This document shows positions 1-8,597 of a stretch of 10,571 nucleotides of DNA, in pieces. The stretch spans positions 1 through 10,571 of the forward strand of contig JANBPK010001790.1 in assembly GCA_027579435.1 (NCBI GenBank). The letters are read 5' to 3'. A program made the position numbers and the translations under genes. Source of the DNA: Candolleomyces eurysporus. Lineage: Eukaryota > Basidiomycota > Agaricomycetes > Agaricales > Psathyrellaceae. The first letter of the stretch is position 1. Each line of letters begins with the position of its first letter. The notes under the pieces were generated by a model. That model worked only from the letters and a program-made list of their open reading frames with translations, was not told the origin of the DNA and did not search any database.

Positions 1-56
1 TATTCATTTATTTTTTTGTTTTTGTTTTTTATTATTATTTTTTTTATCTTATGCTT
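1..56. repeat. T-rich low-complexity tract
   Basis: The first 56 bases are nearly all T with scattered A, G and a few C, including runs of 7 to 9 T. It is simple sequence with no coding content. It lies beyond the stop of the weak minus-strand open frame at 80-322. Similar T-rich tracts recur through the non-coding parts of the window. Confidence 0.8.
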
Positions 57-79
57 GATTTATTCATTTCCGTCAAGCA

Positions 80-322
80 TTACAGAGGCTGTAACGCAAT
101 TATTCGTGCCTTGACGGGCGTTCTACAAAGAAGGTTACACCTTGTTTCTCTATAACCATTCGTTATGATGTCTCCTTGTTCTAACACGAAGCCTTCTCTT
201 ACAAAATGAAATAGAACAGTCCCCGGAAGATCTATTTCTAACAGTGTTTCGAAAGGATTGTAATAGCTACGGATTGATGGGCAGAGCGTGCTCCAGGTAC
301 CAGGGTCGCAGAGAAATGGGCC
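80..322 (-). other. Possible coding remnant or terminal exon (weak)
   Basis: On the minus strand a frame without stops runs from just after a TAG at 323-325 to a TAA at 80-82, about 80 codons. It has no ATG near its start, so it could only be a last exon or a remnant. The translation is balanced rather than low-complexity, with a plausible globular stretch reading NPFETLLEIDLPGTVLF followed by FVREGFVLEQGDIITNGYRE. Just upstream on the same strand the neighbouring frame is open for about 50 codons and ends at the point where this one becomes convincing, as a frameshifted or spliced gene would. I do not recognise the family. A frame of this length also arises by chance, so this is a lead and not a gene call. 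Confidence 0.22.
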
Positions 323-325
323 CTA

Positions 326-540
326 TGGACCCCGTCTCTCCAGAATTTGCCCTGGTATTGCTTTCCGATTCGAAACCTCCGTCGCCGTGACCTTCGCAAG
401 TTGTTAACCACCCTCGTAGAGGAGATGTCTACCTAGCTGCGAACTTGTAATATTGTGTGTTCCAAAATGTTAATTGCACGTTTGTATCATACGGGATACG
501 TGTTGTCCCTACATAATCTTACATGATGCCATTGAAAACC
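326..540. other. No gene recognised
   Basis: Apart from the short minus-strand frame adjoining the 80-322 candidate, I see no coding frame, RNA gene or repeat. It lies 3' of both the F-box gene (minus) and nothing else identifiable. Confidence 0.5.
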
Positions 541-600
541 AAAATAAAATAAAATAAAAAATAAAAGAAAGAAAGAGAAAAAAAAAAAAAAAGAAAAGGG
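541..600. repeat. A-rich tract with AAAAT repeats
   Basis: Sixty bases of almost pure A with T and G interruptions: several AAAAT units, then GAAA units, then a 15-A run. On the minus strand this is a T-rich stretch lying 24 bases or more beyond the F-box gene's stop codon, so it probably sits in or next to the 3' end region of that transcript. It could also be a retroposed poly(A) relic, but I see no element attached to it. Confidence 0.7.
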
Positions 601-624
601 AGTGGTTACTAGCGATCGAATTAT

Positions 625-1877
625 TTATATGTCTACTCCTTCCCAATCTTTAAACTTCACCCCCTGAGCCAACCACTGATCCTTCCATTTCCTCATAAAG
701 ACCGTGTGTGACAGCAGCGTCTGGAATGAACCTCCAAGCGAAATCCGTACTTCCGAAAGGCTGTTGATGTTCCGATCATGAAAAACCTTCATGAGTTCGT
801 GAAGTCGTAGGGGAGATGAATGACAATAGCTGGATGATGGTAATTGGCAACCTCGCCCAGTACAAGGTGCTATCCAGAGGCGTTGTAGGCATTTCAGACC
901 CTCTGGAATGGATGGAAGCTCGTCGCAGAGCTCCAGAATCAGTGTATGCAGACTAGGACACCTATTAAGGGTAGAAGAAAGGATATACTGCGAAAAGTAA
1001 GTTGTTGTAGCCAGCATTCTGATCTGGTTCCCGAACTTGAGGAAGAAGTTGGGCGTCCTTGGAAACTTTGGGATGTCCAGTCGATCCAGATTCTTCAACT
1101 CAACGTACGGACTGGTGAGGAGTGAAAGGAATGTGTCCCAACTTTTGGTAAATGTCGCGGGGCCCCGTTAAAGGGATACAGTATTACCCCTAAAGACAGC
1201 CTTGTCATCATAAGGGTCCACTTTCGGCAATATTGCATGGCCATGAAGGTGTCCAAGTCAGGGTATGAATGAACGCACTGCAGATGCAGGGTTTTGAGGC
1301 AGGGCAGACTGCTAGCGACACATAGGACGTCGATGAATGTGGGAGCTTCAGCCATGCTGTCGAGGATGAGGTGTTCGAGTCGAGCCATAGAGGTGGAGAG
1401 TCGGTCGACTATCGCCTTTGACATCAATCCCAGGAAGCCCAGGTGTGGTAAGGATTTTAGGATGAGAGTGGTAAGGTTGGGAGTATAGGAAAGGAGCGCA
1501 GCAAGGATGGTTGGGTCGTAATTGCTCGATAGCCGAACTTCGATGTACTTCGTTCTGTGCCCCGGCGGACGAAACAGCGAAATGCTGGAGTCTTCACAGA
1601 TGAGCTGATGAAATAAATCAAGCTCCGGGTTGCTGTGGATGATGATGTATGCGGTAGCGACTTCTTTGAGCAACAGACGAAATGTCCTTGAGACCATCGA
1701 GAGTGATCGCAGGTTGACGAAACGTGCTTCTGGCTGGGATGTACTTCGAGCTTGAGCCTTTAATTCGATGGCATCGTCGCCAAGTGATAGAGAATGTTGC
1801 TCCGAGTCGGTTGCTCTAATGATGATCTCCTTCACGAGCTCTGGAGGCAGTTTGGGAGTTTGTTGAAGCGTCTCCAT
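625..1877 (-). CDS. F-box protein with leucine-rich-like repeats, exon junction unresolved
   Basis: F-box proteins act as substrate adaptors of SCF ubiquitin ligases through an N-terminal motif that binds Skp1. The first part (ATG at 1875-1877) encodes PKLPPELVKEII at about residues 8-19 and NLRSLSMVSRTFRLLL at about 55-70, matching the two ends of a fungal F-box with a polar insert of about 30 residues between them. Residues about 110-205 hold LxxLxL-type segments (NLTTLILKSLPHLGF, LEHLILDS, LKTLHLQ). The frame then loses coding character near 1200. Another frame, open from 1167 down to a TAA at 625-627, continues with WDTFLSLL, LKNLDRLDIPKF and SLHTLILELCDELPSIPEG, the same leucine-rich style. 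One intron would join them. The candidate with normal length is 1179-1112 (68 nt, GTATCC...CCAG, frame kept, about 394 residues). Alternatives are 1197-1142 (56 nt) or donors at 1221 or 1278. A frameshifted pseudogene is also possible. The substrate is unknown. The family call is fairly safe, the exact model is not. Confidence 0.72.
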
Positions 1878-1965
1878 TTCAGTAGCTGTCGATGTTGCTT
1901 CGGTAGTACAAAGCGTTCAGTCTTCCCCTTCTATTTCGAAGGGTGGTGCTTGGACAGAGGCGACG

Positions 1966-2052
1966 CTAGCAAAGGGTACGTTAGTATAGCCCTCTGATTA
2001 GTGGAGGAGAAACATAAGATAAAAATATAATAAAAGAAAGAGCAGAGAAGGG
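1966..2052 (-). promoter_or_regulatory. Upstream region of the F-box gene: CT-rich tract and possible 5'UTR intron end
   Basis: Read on the minus strand, 2052-2013 is strongly pyrimidine-rich (CTTCTCTGCTCTTTCTTTTA), as is common just upstream of fungal transcription starts. It is followed by TACTAAC at 1986-1980, an exact match to the consensus branch-point sequence, and by GCTAG ending at 1966, about 15 nt from the branch adenosine. This would fit the 3' end of an intron in the 5' untranslated region, some 90 nt before the start codon. I could not choose a donor. Confidence 0.3.
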
Positions 2053-3481
2053 GACGGAGAGTGACACATCGATAAATGGATGATAAAGCTTCATGAGCTG
2101 TAGAGCAGTTAACCGCTGCTTACAGTGATAAGTAACAATATAAGAGGAAAGCACGTATCAACGGCGGGACCTTATACGACGGTCTCGAACCGCTTTCCCA
2201 TCTACTCTTTTCTCCTTGCAGTCTGAACAGGGTAGCCTGGGCCAAAAGGGATGGGGGAGTGAGGGCAGCTTGGACGGTGACGGAGGGGTGAGCTACCATG
2301 GATAGGGACCTGGAGACGTAGAAATATTTGTATTGAATAGTATCGTAGACGGGGTAGTCATCATCTGACGATGTGTAAGAGACTTAGTAAGTCTCCACTG
2401 CCTCTCAAATTCTCCAAACATCGGGCGAAAAATGGAGACCCCATCTAGATTTCCGCAAATTCCCTATCAGAATCGTCGGCAAAAGAACAGCGCCAGTTTA
2501 CTCTCTATTAGAACATGTTTAAGTTCTCTATACACCTGACTGCGTCCGCCCTCGTTACGCTTAGCTTGTCCCGTTTGAAGGAGAGATTTTGGTTTGTCTC
2601 TGGCTGCTTAATAGAGATAGGTCATTCCGACATGGTTCGACATCATTTACAACGTAATAACTACGCCCCACCGAGGCTGTAATTAAATGGATGCTAGTGA
2701 CTGTAAACGGGATTGGCTCCGATCCAGATGACAGAGACGGTGTAATAGACTCATACCCACCCACCTAGTGATTATCAATATGTTCTCCTTTCAAGAGACG
2801 TTTGAAGGACAGACCATGTCAAAAGCATCGATAAGTTTGTTATTGACCGTTAATTTAGGCCCAAATACCCTAAGTTCCGTCGTGAGGAGGGAGTGTTTCG
2901 TATTCTTGGCTCGGGATGGGGACGAGGTAGGTGAGCTGTGTACCTTTGTATACATCATTTGATCTGTCAGTTTGACACCTCTTACTATATCTGGGACTGT
3001 CATGTCACTAAAATAGTAACGTGCGAACTTCGCTTAGCGGGGTCCGTGAGCAGGTGCTCCCAAGACGGTAAAAACTGGACACCCTGAAACATGCTGTGGT
3101 TCTATTACGGTTTGCAGTCTCCTAGGGCCTCCCACCGTTCTAATGTCAAGGAAAATGTCATAAATTATCCGCCCTATAGCCAGTTTTTACGACCGGGCTA
3201 GTAAAAGCTTACTGCGCCATGACCTACGGTCAGAATAAGAGAATGCAAAATTCGGGTTTCGGAACTGACAAAGCCCCGCCTATACGCATCGAGGTTCTGA
3301 GCCATGGAGGAAGGTTTGAGTCGTTCCTTTTTTTTATATCATTTTTTTTTTTTTTTTGTTTTTCTGCGAGTGTACTCGTTGTAATATCGACATGACCGTC
3401 GCTCTAAACGTTCAGTACATCAGGGTGCAGCTGCATAAACAATTAGACATAGGTGGGTTATTGTTGAGCATACACATTTGA
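2053..3481. other. Gene-free stretch
   Basis: Only short open frames of 60-70 codons occur here, on both strands and overlapping each other. None has a recognisable motif, a good start context or plausible intron borders. Base composition is unremarkable except for the T-run near 3342. I see no repeat, RNA gene or element ends. An 11-base inverted match (GTAAAAACTGG near 3068 and its complement near 3182) is within chance expectation. Confidence 0.5.
3327..3363. repeat. Poly(T) tract
   Basis: Two T-runs (about 9 T and about 16 T) separated by ATATCA, ending in GTTTTTC. Simple sequence in a non-coding region. A long T-run on this strand could be the complement of a poly(A) tail from a retroposed sequence, but nothing recognisable adjoins it. 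Confidence 0.7.
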
Positions 3482-4054
3482 GTTCGAACCTTTTACAAAC
3501 CACCCGTCCATATCCTCTATCGAATCCTTTTTCGTGTTTGCAGAGATGACACTGAGCGACAGGCCTCGTTTTACCTTTCTGCAGGTACGAGGGTGTCAGC
3601 AAACGACTGGGGAAGTTTCATGAATCGTACCTTGAGTGCGTACATGCCACATGAATGGCATAGATATTGGGAGTCGGGTCCATATCTCCAGGTTACTGTA
3701 TTAGCAGTCAAGCAATTACAACAGACCCTCGAAGGTCCATCTCTCAGGTCATCGTTAACGACCTTCTCCCCAATTTTGACGACTACGGGCCGCGTTATAT
3801 GTTCTAGTTGGGGAAAGATTGCCAGTAAGCTAGGTAGATTTGCCTATGAAAACTCTCTGTAAAGATATACAGACCTCTTGAAAGATTTAGACCTTCGTCG
3901 AGTGGCGGCACTCCTGGTCCCTGAAGGTGTGGATCTCGGATTGCTCCTTTGACCGTACATGGTGAAACGTGATATTCTTCTCTTGCTCGACATTGAGGAA
4001 CCATGGTGGTCTGGTCTAAACCGCGGCTGTAATCGAGAGGAAAGATGCTATTGA
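3482..4054 (+). pseudogene. Possible decayed coding region
   Basis: One plus-strand frame runs from just after a TGA at 3479-3481 to a TGA at 4052-4054 with only two internal stops, a TAA at 3860-3862 and a TGA at 3950-3952. About nine stops would be expected in 191 random codons. Stretches such as HEWHRYWESGPYLQ, LRRVAALLVPEGVDLGLLL and VKRDILLLLDIEEPWW look protein-like. Two strong acceptor-like sites lie inside (TTTGCAG at 3543, TTTCTGCAG at 3584). In the frame one base earlier, FHESYLEC and VIVNDLLPNFDDYGPRYMF could be joined by a 108-nt GT...AG interval at 3640-3747. I recognise no family. It may be a broken gene, several small exons, or chance. Confidence 0.25.
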
Positions 4055-4964
4055 TTGAAGGTAGAGCTGAGGGGCGACATTAGCTCTCTTTCCACCCCGA
4101 CACGAGCTCATAGGGACGGCTGACCTTGAGCTTTTGTATGGAGTGAGAGAGATTGACTACGTGCCCTTTGGTCTTCTGGCAAGGTGATGGCCAGAGTTGA
4201 TCCATTAATGTCCATGTTCTCAGTTTGGCTTCGACGTTCGATCTATGCTGTCTTTGAGGTGATTGAAGCGGTTGGAAGAGGGACGGCAAACGCGCAGTAG
4301 CGTAGCTAACTCGAGTCTGGCGTAGAGGGCGGATAAGACGAATATAGAGGTTGATGGTAATTGGGGATGTAGCCGCGCTGCGCAGGAATGTGGATTTAGC
4401 TTGAAGGAAGGGGGAAGATCGAGGCTTATGCGATGAAGGCGTATGCAAGGTGGTACATAGGTGAACCAACCATTTAAATAAGTGGTCCGAGGCGGGGAAA
4501 CTTAATCTTCTCACCTCAGTTGCTCCGGCAGCAGCTGATACAATCTGAATGGGAATATCTTCAAAAATGAAGAAAAACGAATCATAAAAAAGGTAAAAGA
4601 GTCATGGGTACAAGTAAAAGGGATATACGAAATAAGTGGACGGGCTAAAGAGGGAGGCAAGAAAAGCATGCTCTTTCCCGTTAACAGACAAACGTGCATT
4701 ACCAATGCCACAAGGCTTGGTTCAGAGGGCGAATCAGGCTCTCAGCTACGAAACCTCGAATGCCGCTCATACCCCTTCATCAGACGGACAAAGATATAGA
4801 CTTAGACCTCGACTCTTGAGGGTTGAATCTTGTCCTTCTATGAGTAACCTTGAGATTATATATAATTGGTGTATATCTTCAAAAGCTTGTGTTATTCTTC
4901 GGCCAATTAATATGACTCATGAGTGCTGGCTTGCATAACGAGGGCTCTTACCACGCTCATACTT
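4055..4964. other. No gene called; one unsupported minus-strand frame
   Basis: The longest frame is minus 4080-4514 (144 codons). It begins only with GTG, and its translation is rich in Ser, Pro, Arg, Thr and Leu with no motif, as expected from a non-coding frame through pyrimidine-biased DNA. Its first bases, preceded by CTGAG, would make a good splice donor (CTGAG/GTGAGA), so a small exon on the minus strand cannot be excluded. The plus-strand frame 4636-4938 also begins with GTG and shows nothing recognisable. Confidence 0.4.
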
Positions 4965-4982
4965 CCCCCCTCCCCCTCCCCC
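4965..4982. repeat. C-tract (CCCCCC T CCCCC T CCCCC)
   Basis: Three runs of 6, 5 and 5 C separated by single T residues, an all-pyrimidine run and the only long C-run in the window. The complementary strand is an all-purine G-rich tract that could adopt a triplex or irregular quadruplex. No adjacent gene start is identified, so a regulatory role is only a possibility. Confidence 0.7.
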
Positions 4983-6300
4983 AAACAAGAGCACATGAAC
5001 AGGATCAGACCCTTATTACATTTTACCGTCGCCTTTATCATGAAGGTACAGTCATGGTAGATCTACCTCAGCTGGCTTCCCCTCATACCATCTCGGAGTG
5101 CTGAAAAATCTGACATAGGATTTTTACATTCTTCTTGTATAGAGTATGCCATAGTTTGAACAATTAATCGGGCATCTCACACAGTGCCCTTCCCTCAATC
5201 TCAAGCCAAGCCTTCGGGCCTCGCCATTCAACCTGTCCAGGATGGGCGCTTGACGCTTTCAGGACCTAGAGCGCCGATCTAACGGGTTTGAACGTCCGCT
5301 ACTGCGGGTTTATTTGCCCCAAACCAAAGACGCAATCTGAATATGCCTCGTACGTTGTCCACTGGTTGAGATCTATTCTTTGTTCGCCGGTGAAATCTAC
5401 ATACCCTTGCCGCTATCTTACATCTAGTTAATGAACCAACTCTTTTTCTCAGAGTTTAGTGACCTCAACGCGTCGTTTCGTGTTCCTACTAGGTTCATAG
5501 GTAAACGTGAGATAGAGCTCGACTTCAAGGAACAAATACTTATGCTGCAGGAAACCGGAATCTCATCTCAGCGATCAACAATCGGTTTGGCTCTCGGTTT
5601 GGCTCTCGAATAAAAATCCGGGCCGATCTCGGTTAGTTCCTGTGCCGTGCGATCCGACCAGTATTACTTGAGGTATAAACGCTTATTCCGTACCCATTAG
5701 TCTTCCTCGATCCCTGCGGTCTCACATTTATTCTTGCAGAGCTTGCTCACCTCTCAGTTGTCAGGGAGAATAGGACACTCAATGACCGATAACGATGACA
5801 CGATAGATTCGAAGACTGGTATTGGGGCCGCCGATGATCAAAAAGGATGGAGCCCCATCGAAACCCAGAACATCCTTCGTTGGTATACGGTGAGCGCAAT
5901 CTACCCATCTTTCCGACAGGTTGACGAGTACGAACCCCATCCAATGACAAGGCTACACAGCCGCTCTATCTTTTCTGACTCATGAATAGGCCTCGTCTCC
6001 AGACACGAGATCCATCAAACGTCAGCCTTTATCATGAGGCTAAACCCTGAGATCTGAGAGCCCACGTTTTGGAAAGCCCGAAGAAATCGTAAGGGTGGGA
6101 TTCGCATAGTGCCAATCGAGTTCCTTATCATATTCGGTTCCCAAAGTAGATAATGCTCAAAAAGGTGAACGGGAGAAGTCACCTTTTCCCCTAGGAGATA
6201 CCACACTAGTTTCGATAATCGTTTGAATCTACTCATCAGGGATGTATCCTTGGGCGTTCTGCTATGATACTCAACCACTGGCAGGAGGATATCTTAAACA
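4983..6300. other. Gene-poor stretch with short unassigned frames
   Basis: Plus-strand frames at 5431-5613 (60 codons) and 5782-5985 (ATG start, 67 residues, contains WSPIETQNILRWYT) and a minus-strand frame at 6015-6278 (GTG start) are open but match nothing I know. The 5782 frame is preceded by an acceptor-like TTATTCTTGCAG ending at 5740, and contains a donor-like GTGAGC near 5889. The nearest downstream CAG acceptor gives only a 30-nt interval, too short for an intron. I do not call genes here. Confidence 0.4.
5582..5605. repeat. 12-base direct tandem duplication
   Basis: TCGGTTTGGCTC occurs twice in immediate succession. In the plus-strand frame it lies within, it gives a repeated GLAL. 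Most likely a small slippage duplication. Confidence 0.75.
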
Positions 6301-6303
6301 GTA

Positions 6304-6325
6304 GGGGCGTGGGGAGCAGGGGGGG
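6304..6325 (+). promoter_or_regulatory. G-quadruplex-forming motif upstream of the first MYND gene
   Basis: Runs of 4, 4 and 7 G are separated by CGT and AGCA. The 7-G run can supply two triplets with a one-base loop, so the stretch fits the usual pattern of four G3 runs with loops of 1-7 bases. It lies on the coding strand about 250 nt before the start codon, where it could sit in the promoter or the 5' untranslated region. Function is not shown. Confidence 0.45.
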
Positions 6326-6400
6326 TGAACGCTCTCTCCAACAGCTCTTGCACCCCGCCTCCCCTTGTATTTGCGAATTCCCTCTCTTTACTCTTACTTC

Positions 6401-6452
6401 CTTTTTGNTTTTTTTTTGGGTTTTTTTGNTTTTTTTTTTTCTTTCTCAACAG
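6401..6452 (+). repeat. Poly(T) tract with two ambiguous bases, ending as an acceptor-like site
   Basis: A T-rich tract holds N at 6408 and 6429, each in the same context (T-run, G, N, T-run). It ends in TTTCTTTCTCAACAG at 6452, a good pyrimidine-tract acceptor. If used, it would end an intron in the 5' untranslated region of the downstream gene, for example from GT at 6325 or 6367. The two N and the homopolymers mean the base count here is unreliable. Confidence 0.55.
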
Positions 6453-6577
6453 CAACCCTCAGTATATCTGTCTAGCAGACCCATAGAGGTCAGATTGTGT
6501 TCGTCTTGCTTTGAAGAATTACTAAAAAGACGATCATCTCCAGGTAACCCATCCTCGACGTTCATCCGTCATACCGA

Positions 6578-8597
6578 ATGGATAATCCCAACACCAACCG
6601 GATCAACGTCGTGGAGGTACGCACTCTATCACCTTTGTTAGAAGAAGGCTAAATAGTATCTAATAATCGTAGCTTGTTCGCTCTGTCCAACACCTCTCCG
6701 ACACTCCGCCTTCTTCCCTTATAGGGCTCATGCAAGTGGACTGGAGCATTCCCAGTCTAGCCAATATCAGAAAGGAGGCCATTGACGCCCTGCTTAAACT
6801 ACTCGCTGTGCCTTTGGACCTTGCAGACGATGGTGCGTTAGTGGTGATCGGTCTAGCTCTCCAAGTCCTTGGCATGATGCCTCGTGATGCGGCAGGAGGC
6901 AGGATCAAAAGGATGGCATCATTCTCGTCTGTTACACGTCACATTCTCGTTCATCTCAATGGGTGCCTTGATCATCCCAGCCTCTTCTTCCCAACGGATG
7001 GGTTCCCATGCTCCACTTCTTGCTCGCTCGCAGCCTCTATCGCTATTCGCCTTTTCGTATACGATAAGGTCCTTTTCGGCACAGCGGAGAACTTATCGCA
7101 CCTGGTGACGCTCGCGTTCAAAGTATGGTGTTGGGCGGGGACCCCGCACGGCCGTAGTATCTGGTGCTCCATGAAATGGGAGCTTGTAGGAAGAGTAGGA
7201 CTGATATGCTTGGACAAGGTCCTGGCTCACGAAGCTGCAAGGACGTTATTCCAGTCTTACTGCGCAGAAGAGGGCGGTTTTAGGTGGTCGGCGGCTACGA
7301 CATGGCTTGAAGGTCGATGCCTAATGCTATACAACCATTCCGAGCGTAATCTTGGCTGCCTCACCAGCATCACCAACATACTACTCCACTTCTGCCGAAT
7401 GTCAATCATTCCCTCCAAATTGATCATCGGCACCCGAACCCCTCACATATGCATTAAACTCCTCAACTTGGTGCCTACCGTCACGGACCACTATCTATCG
7501 ACCTGTGCCGCCCTCATTCACGGCTTAGGATGTTCGCTGGAGCCTCTGGCAGACTCCAAATACATGCGGACGGTCAGACGTCTTCTGCAATCGGGAGTCC
7601 TAACGATTGTTCAAGACGTTCTTTTGTATGCGGACAGGATTGCTCCTCATGAAAACTATTCGAAGACGTGGTTTTATCTCAGGTTCCTCATCAGCAGCTC
7701 GTTGGATCACGCCACCATTCCATTTCTCAACAACGCGTTTGCTTCTCTACCTCCAATCCAAGTCCAATTCGCTAATCAAGATGCGGTTCGGTTCTGGAGG
7801 AACATCGAAACCACCCTTCGACTATTCTCGGACGGACATCGTCTTTTCGTCAACAAAACGGTCGGCGGTATATGCGACAATATGACGGTATGACATCCAC
7901 CATTAATGTCCATGGTGTCGAACTAATTTACCTCTTCCATTTTTGTCCGTACCTCTTCTAGTGCTCTGCCGATGGTATAACTTCTAAAATTTGCGACAAG
8001 TGTAAGAACGTAGTCTATTGCAGCGAAAGGTGCCAGGCGATAGATTGGCGGTCCTCTCACAAGGTCGAGTGTGAACTGTTCCAGAGCGAACGACTCCCAC
8101 GAGGTGAGCCTCCGCCGTCCACCGCAGCTGCCTTGGGCCTCTTTTTGAATTCTACTCCTTCACGAATAGCCAAATTCAAGCAGATCACCAGGATATACCT
8201 GTTGCACGTTTTGGGATACATCGCTCTCGACGCAGACTTCGTAATCCAAAATTTCGTTTCGAGCACGTACTCTACCACCACTCCGGGTCAGAATGACGAG
8301 TACTTCCCAGTGTTCAATATCGGCCCCAGCCCAGCATCACGAAACGTATTCAAGATTGAAGACCTTCGACAATTCATTTGGAATAAACCTGTTCCGACTA
8401 GCTTTCCGAAAATGCTCGACCTCATGCAACTCGGTTTGGGATTCAAATTTGCGGCTCTCGCCGTCTCGGACGACGGTGAGAGAGTCTATATCTTTGCAGT
8501 CTTCCGTGTTACCACATTAAATACCAAGACGACTTATATCCCCATCAAAGGGATGGAAGTTCCGGGAATGGACACCTTCTTTCACCCCCCGGAATGA
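6578..8597 (+). CDS. MYND-type zinc-finger protein, complete, three exons
   Basis: MYND fingers bind two zinc ions and mediate protein-protein contacts. The partner of this protein is unknown. My model is exon 1 6578-6616 (13 codons), intron 6617-6672 (56 nt, GTACGC...TCTAATAATCGTAG), exon 2 6673-7887 (405 codons), intron 7888-7961 (74 nt, GTATGA...TTCTAG), exon 3 7962-8597 with TGA, giving 629 residues. Both introns are phase 0. The exon 2 start was chosen because the stretch from residue 14 aligns with the paralogue downstream (LMQVDW against LVNVPW). The finger covers about residues 414-455: CDNMT, then CSAD, CDKCKNVVYCSERC, DW and HKVEC, with all eight ligands present (C414, C419, C429, C432, C438, C442, H451, C455). 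The N-terminal 410 residues are helical-looking and carry AFKVWCWAG (about 161) and CAEEGGFRW (about 210). About 170 residues follow the finger. No SET domain, signal peptide or clear membrane segment is visible. Confidence 0.9.

Noticed and set aside
3066..3192. Inverted repeat (GTAAAAACTGG and its complement) as the ends of a small mobile element
   Set aside because: Eleven-base matches of this kind are expected by chance in 10 kb. No target-site duplication or further terminal similarity is visible.
3481..3491. GTTCGAACC as a tRNA B-box
   Set aside because: No A-box at a suitable distance and no cloverleaf can be drawn on either strand.
3420..3602. Minus-strand Cys-rich frame with CHLC...C...CVC, resembling a zinc finger
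   Set aside because: Only 60 codons, with no ATG start and irregular Cys spacing. It overlaps a better plus-strand candidate. The pattern fits no zinc-finger family I know.
4080..4514. 144-codon minus-strand frame as a gene
   Set aside because: No ATG at its start, biased Ser/Pro/Arg/Thr composition and no motif. It is more likely a chance frame through skewed DNA.
6718..6730. Acceptor CTTATAG ending at 6724, with exon 2 of the first MYND gene starting at 6725
   Set aside because: It is a good-looking site, but with the donor at 6617 the reading frame is lost. It would also remove a stretch that aligns with the paralogue. The acceptor at 6672 keeps phase 0 and the alignment.
8133..8597. Separate 154-codon gene beginning at 8133
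   Set aside because: It starts with TTG, and the same frame extends upstream through the MYND finger to the acceptor at 7961, so it is exon 3.
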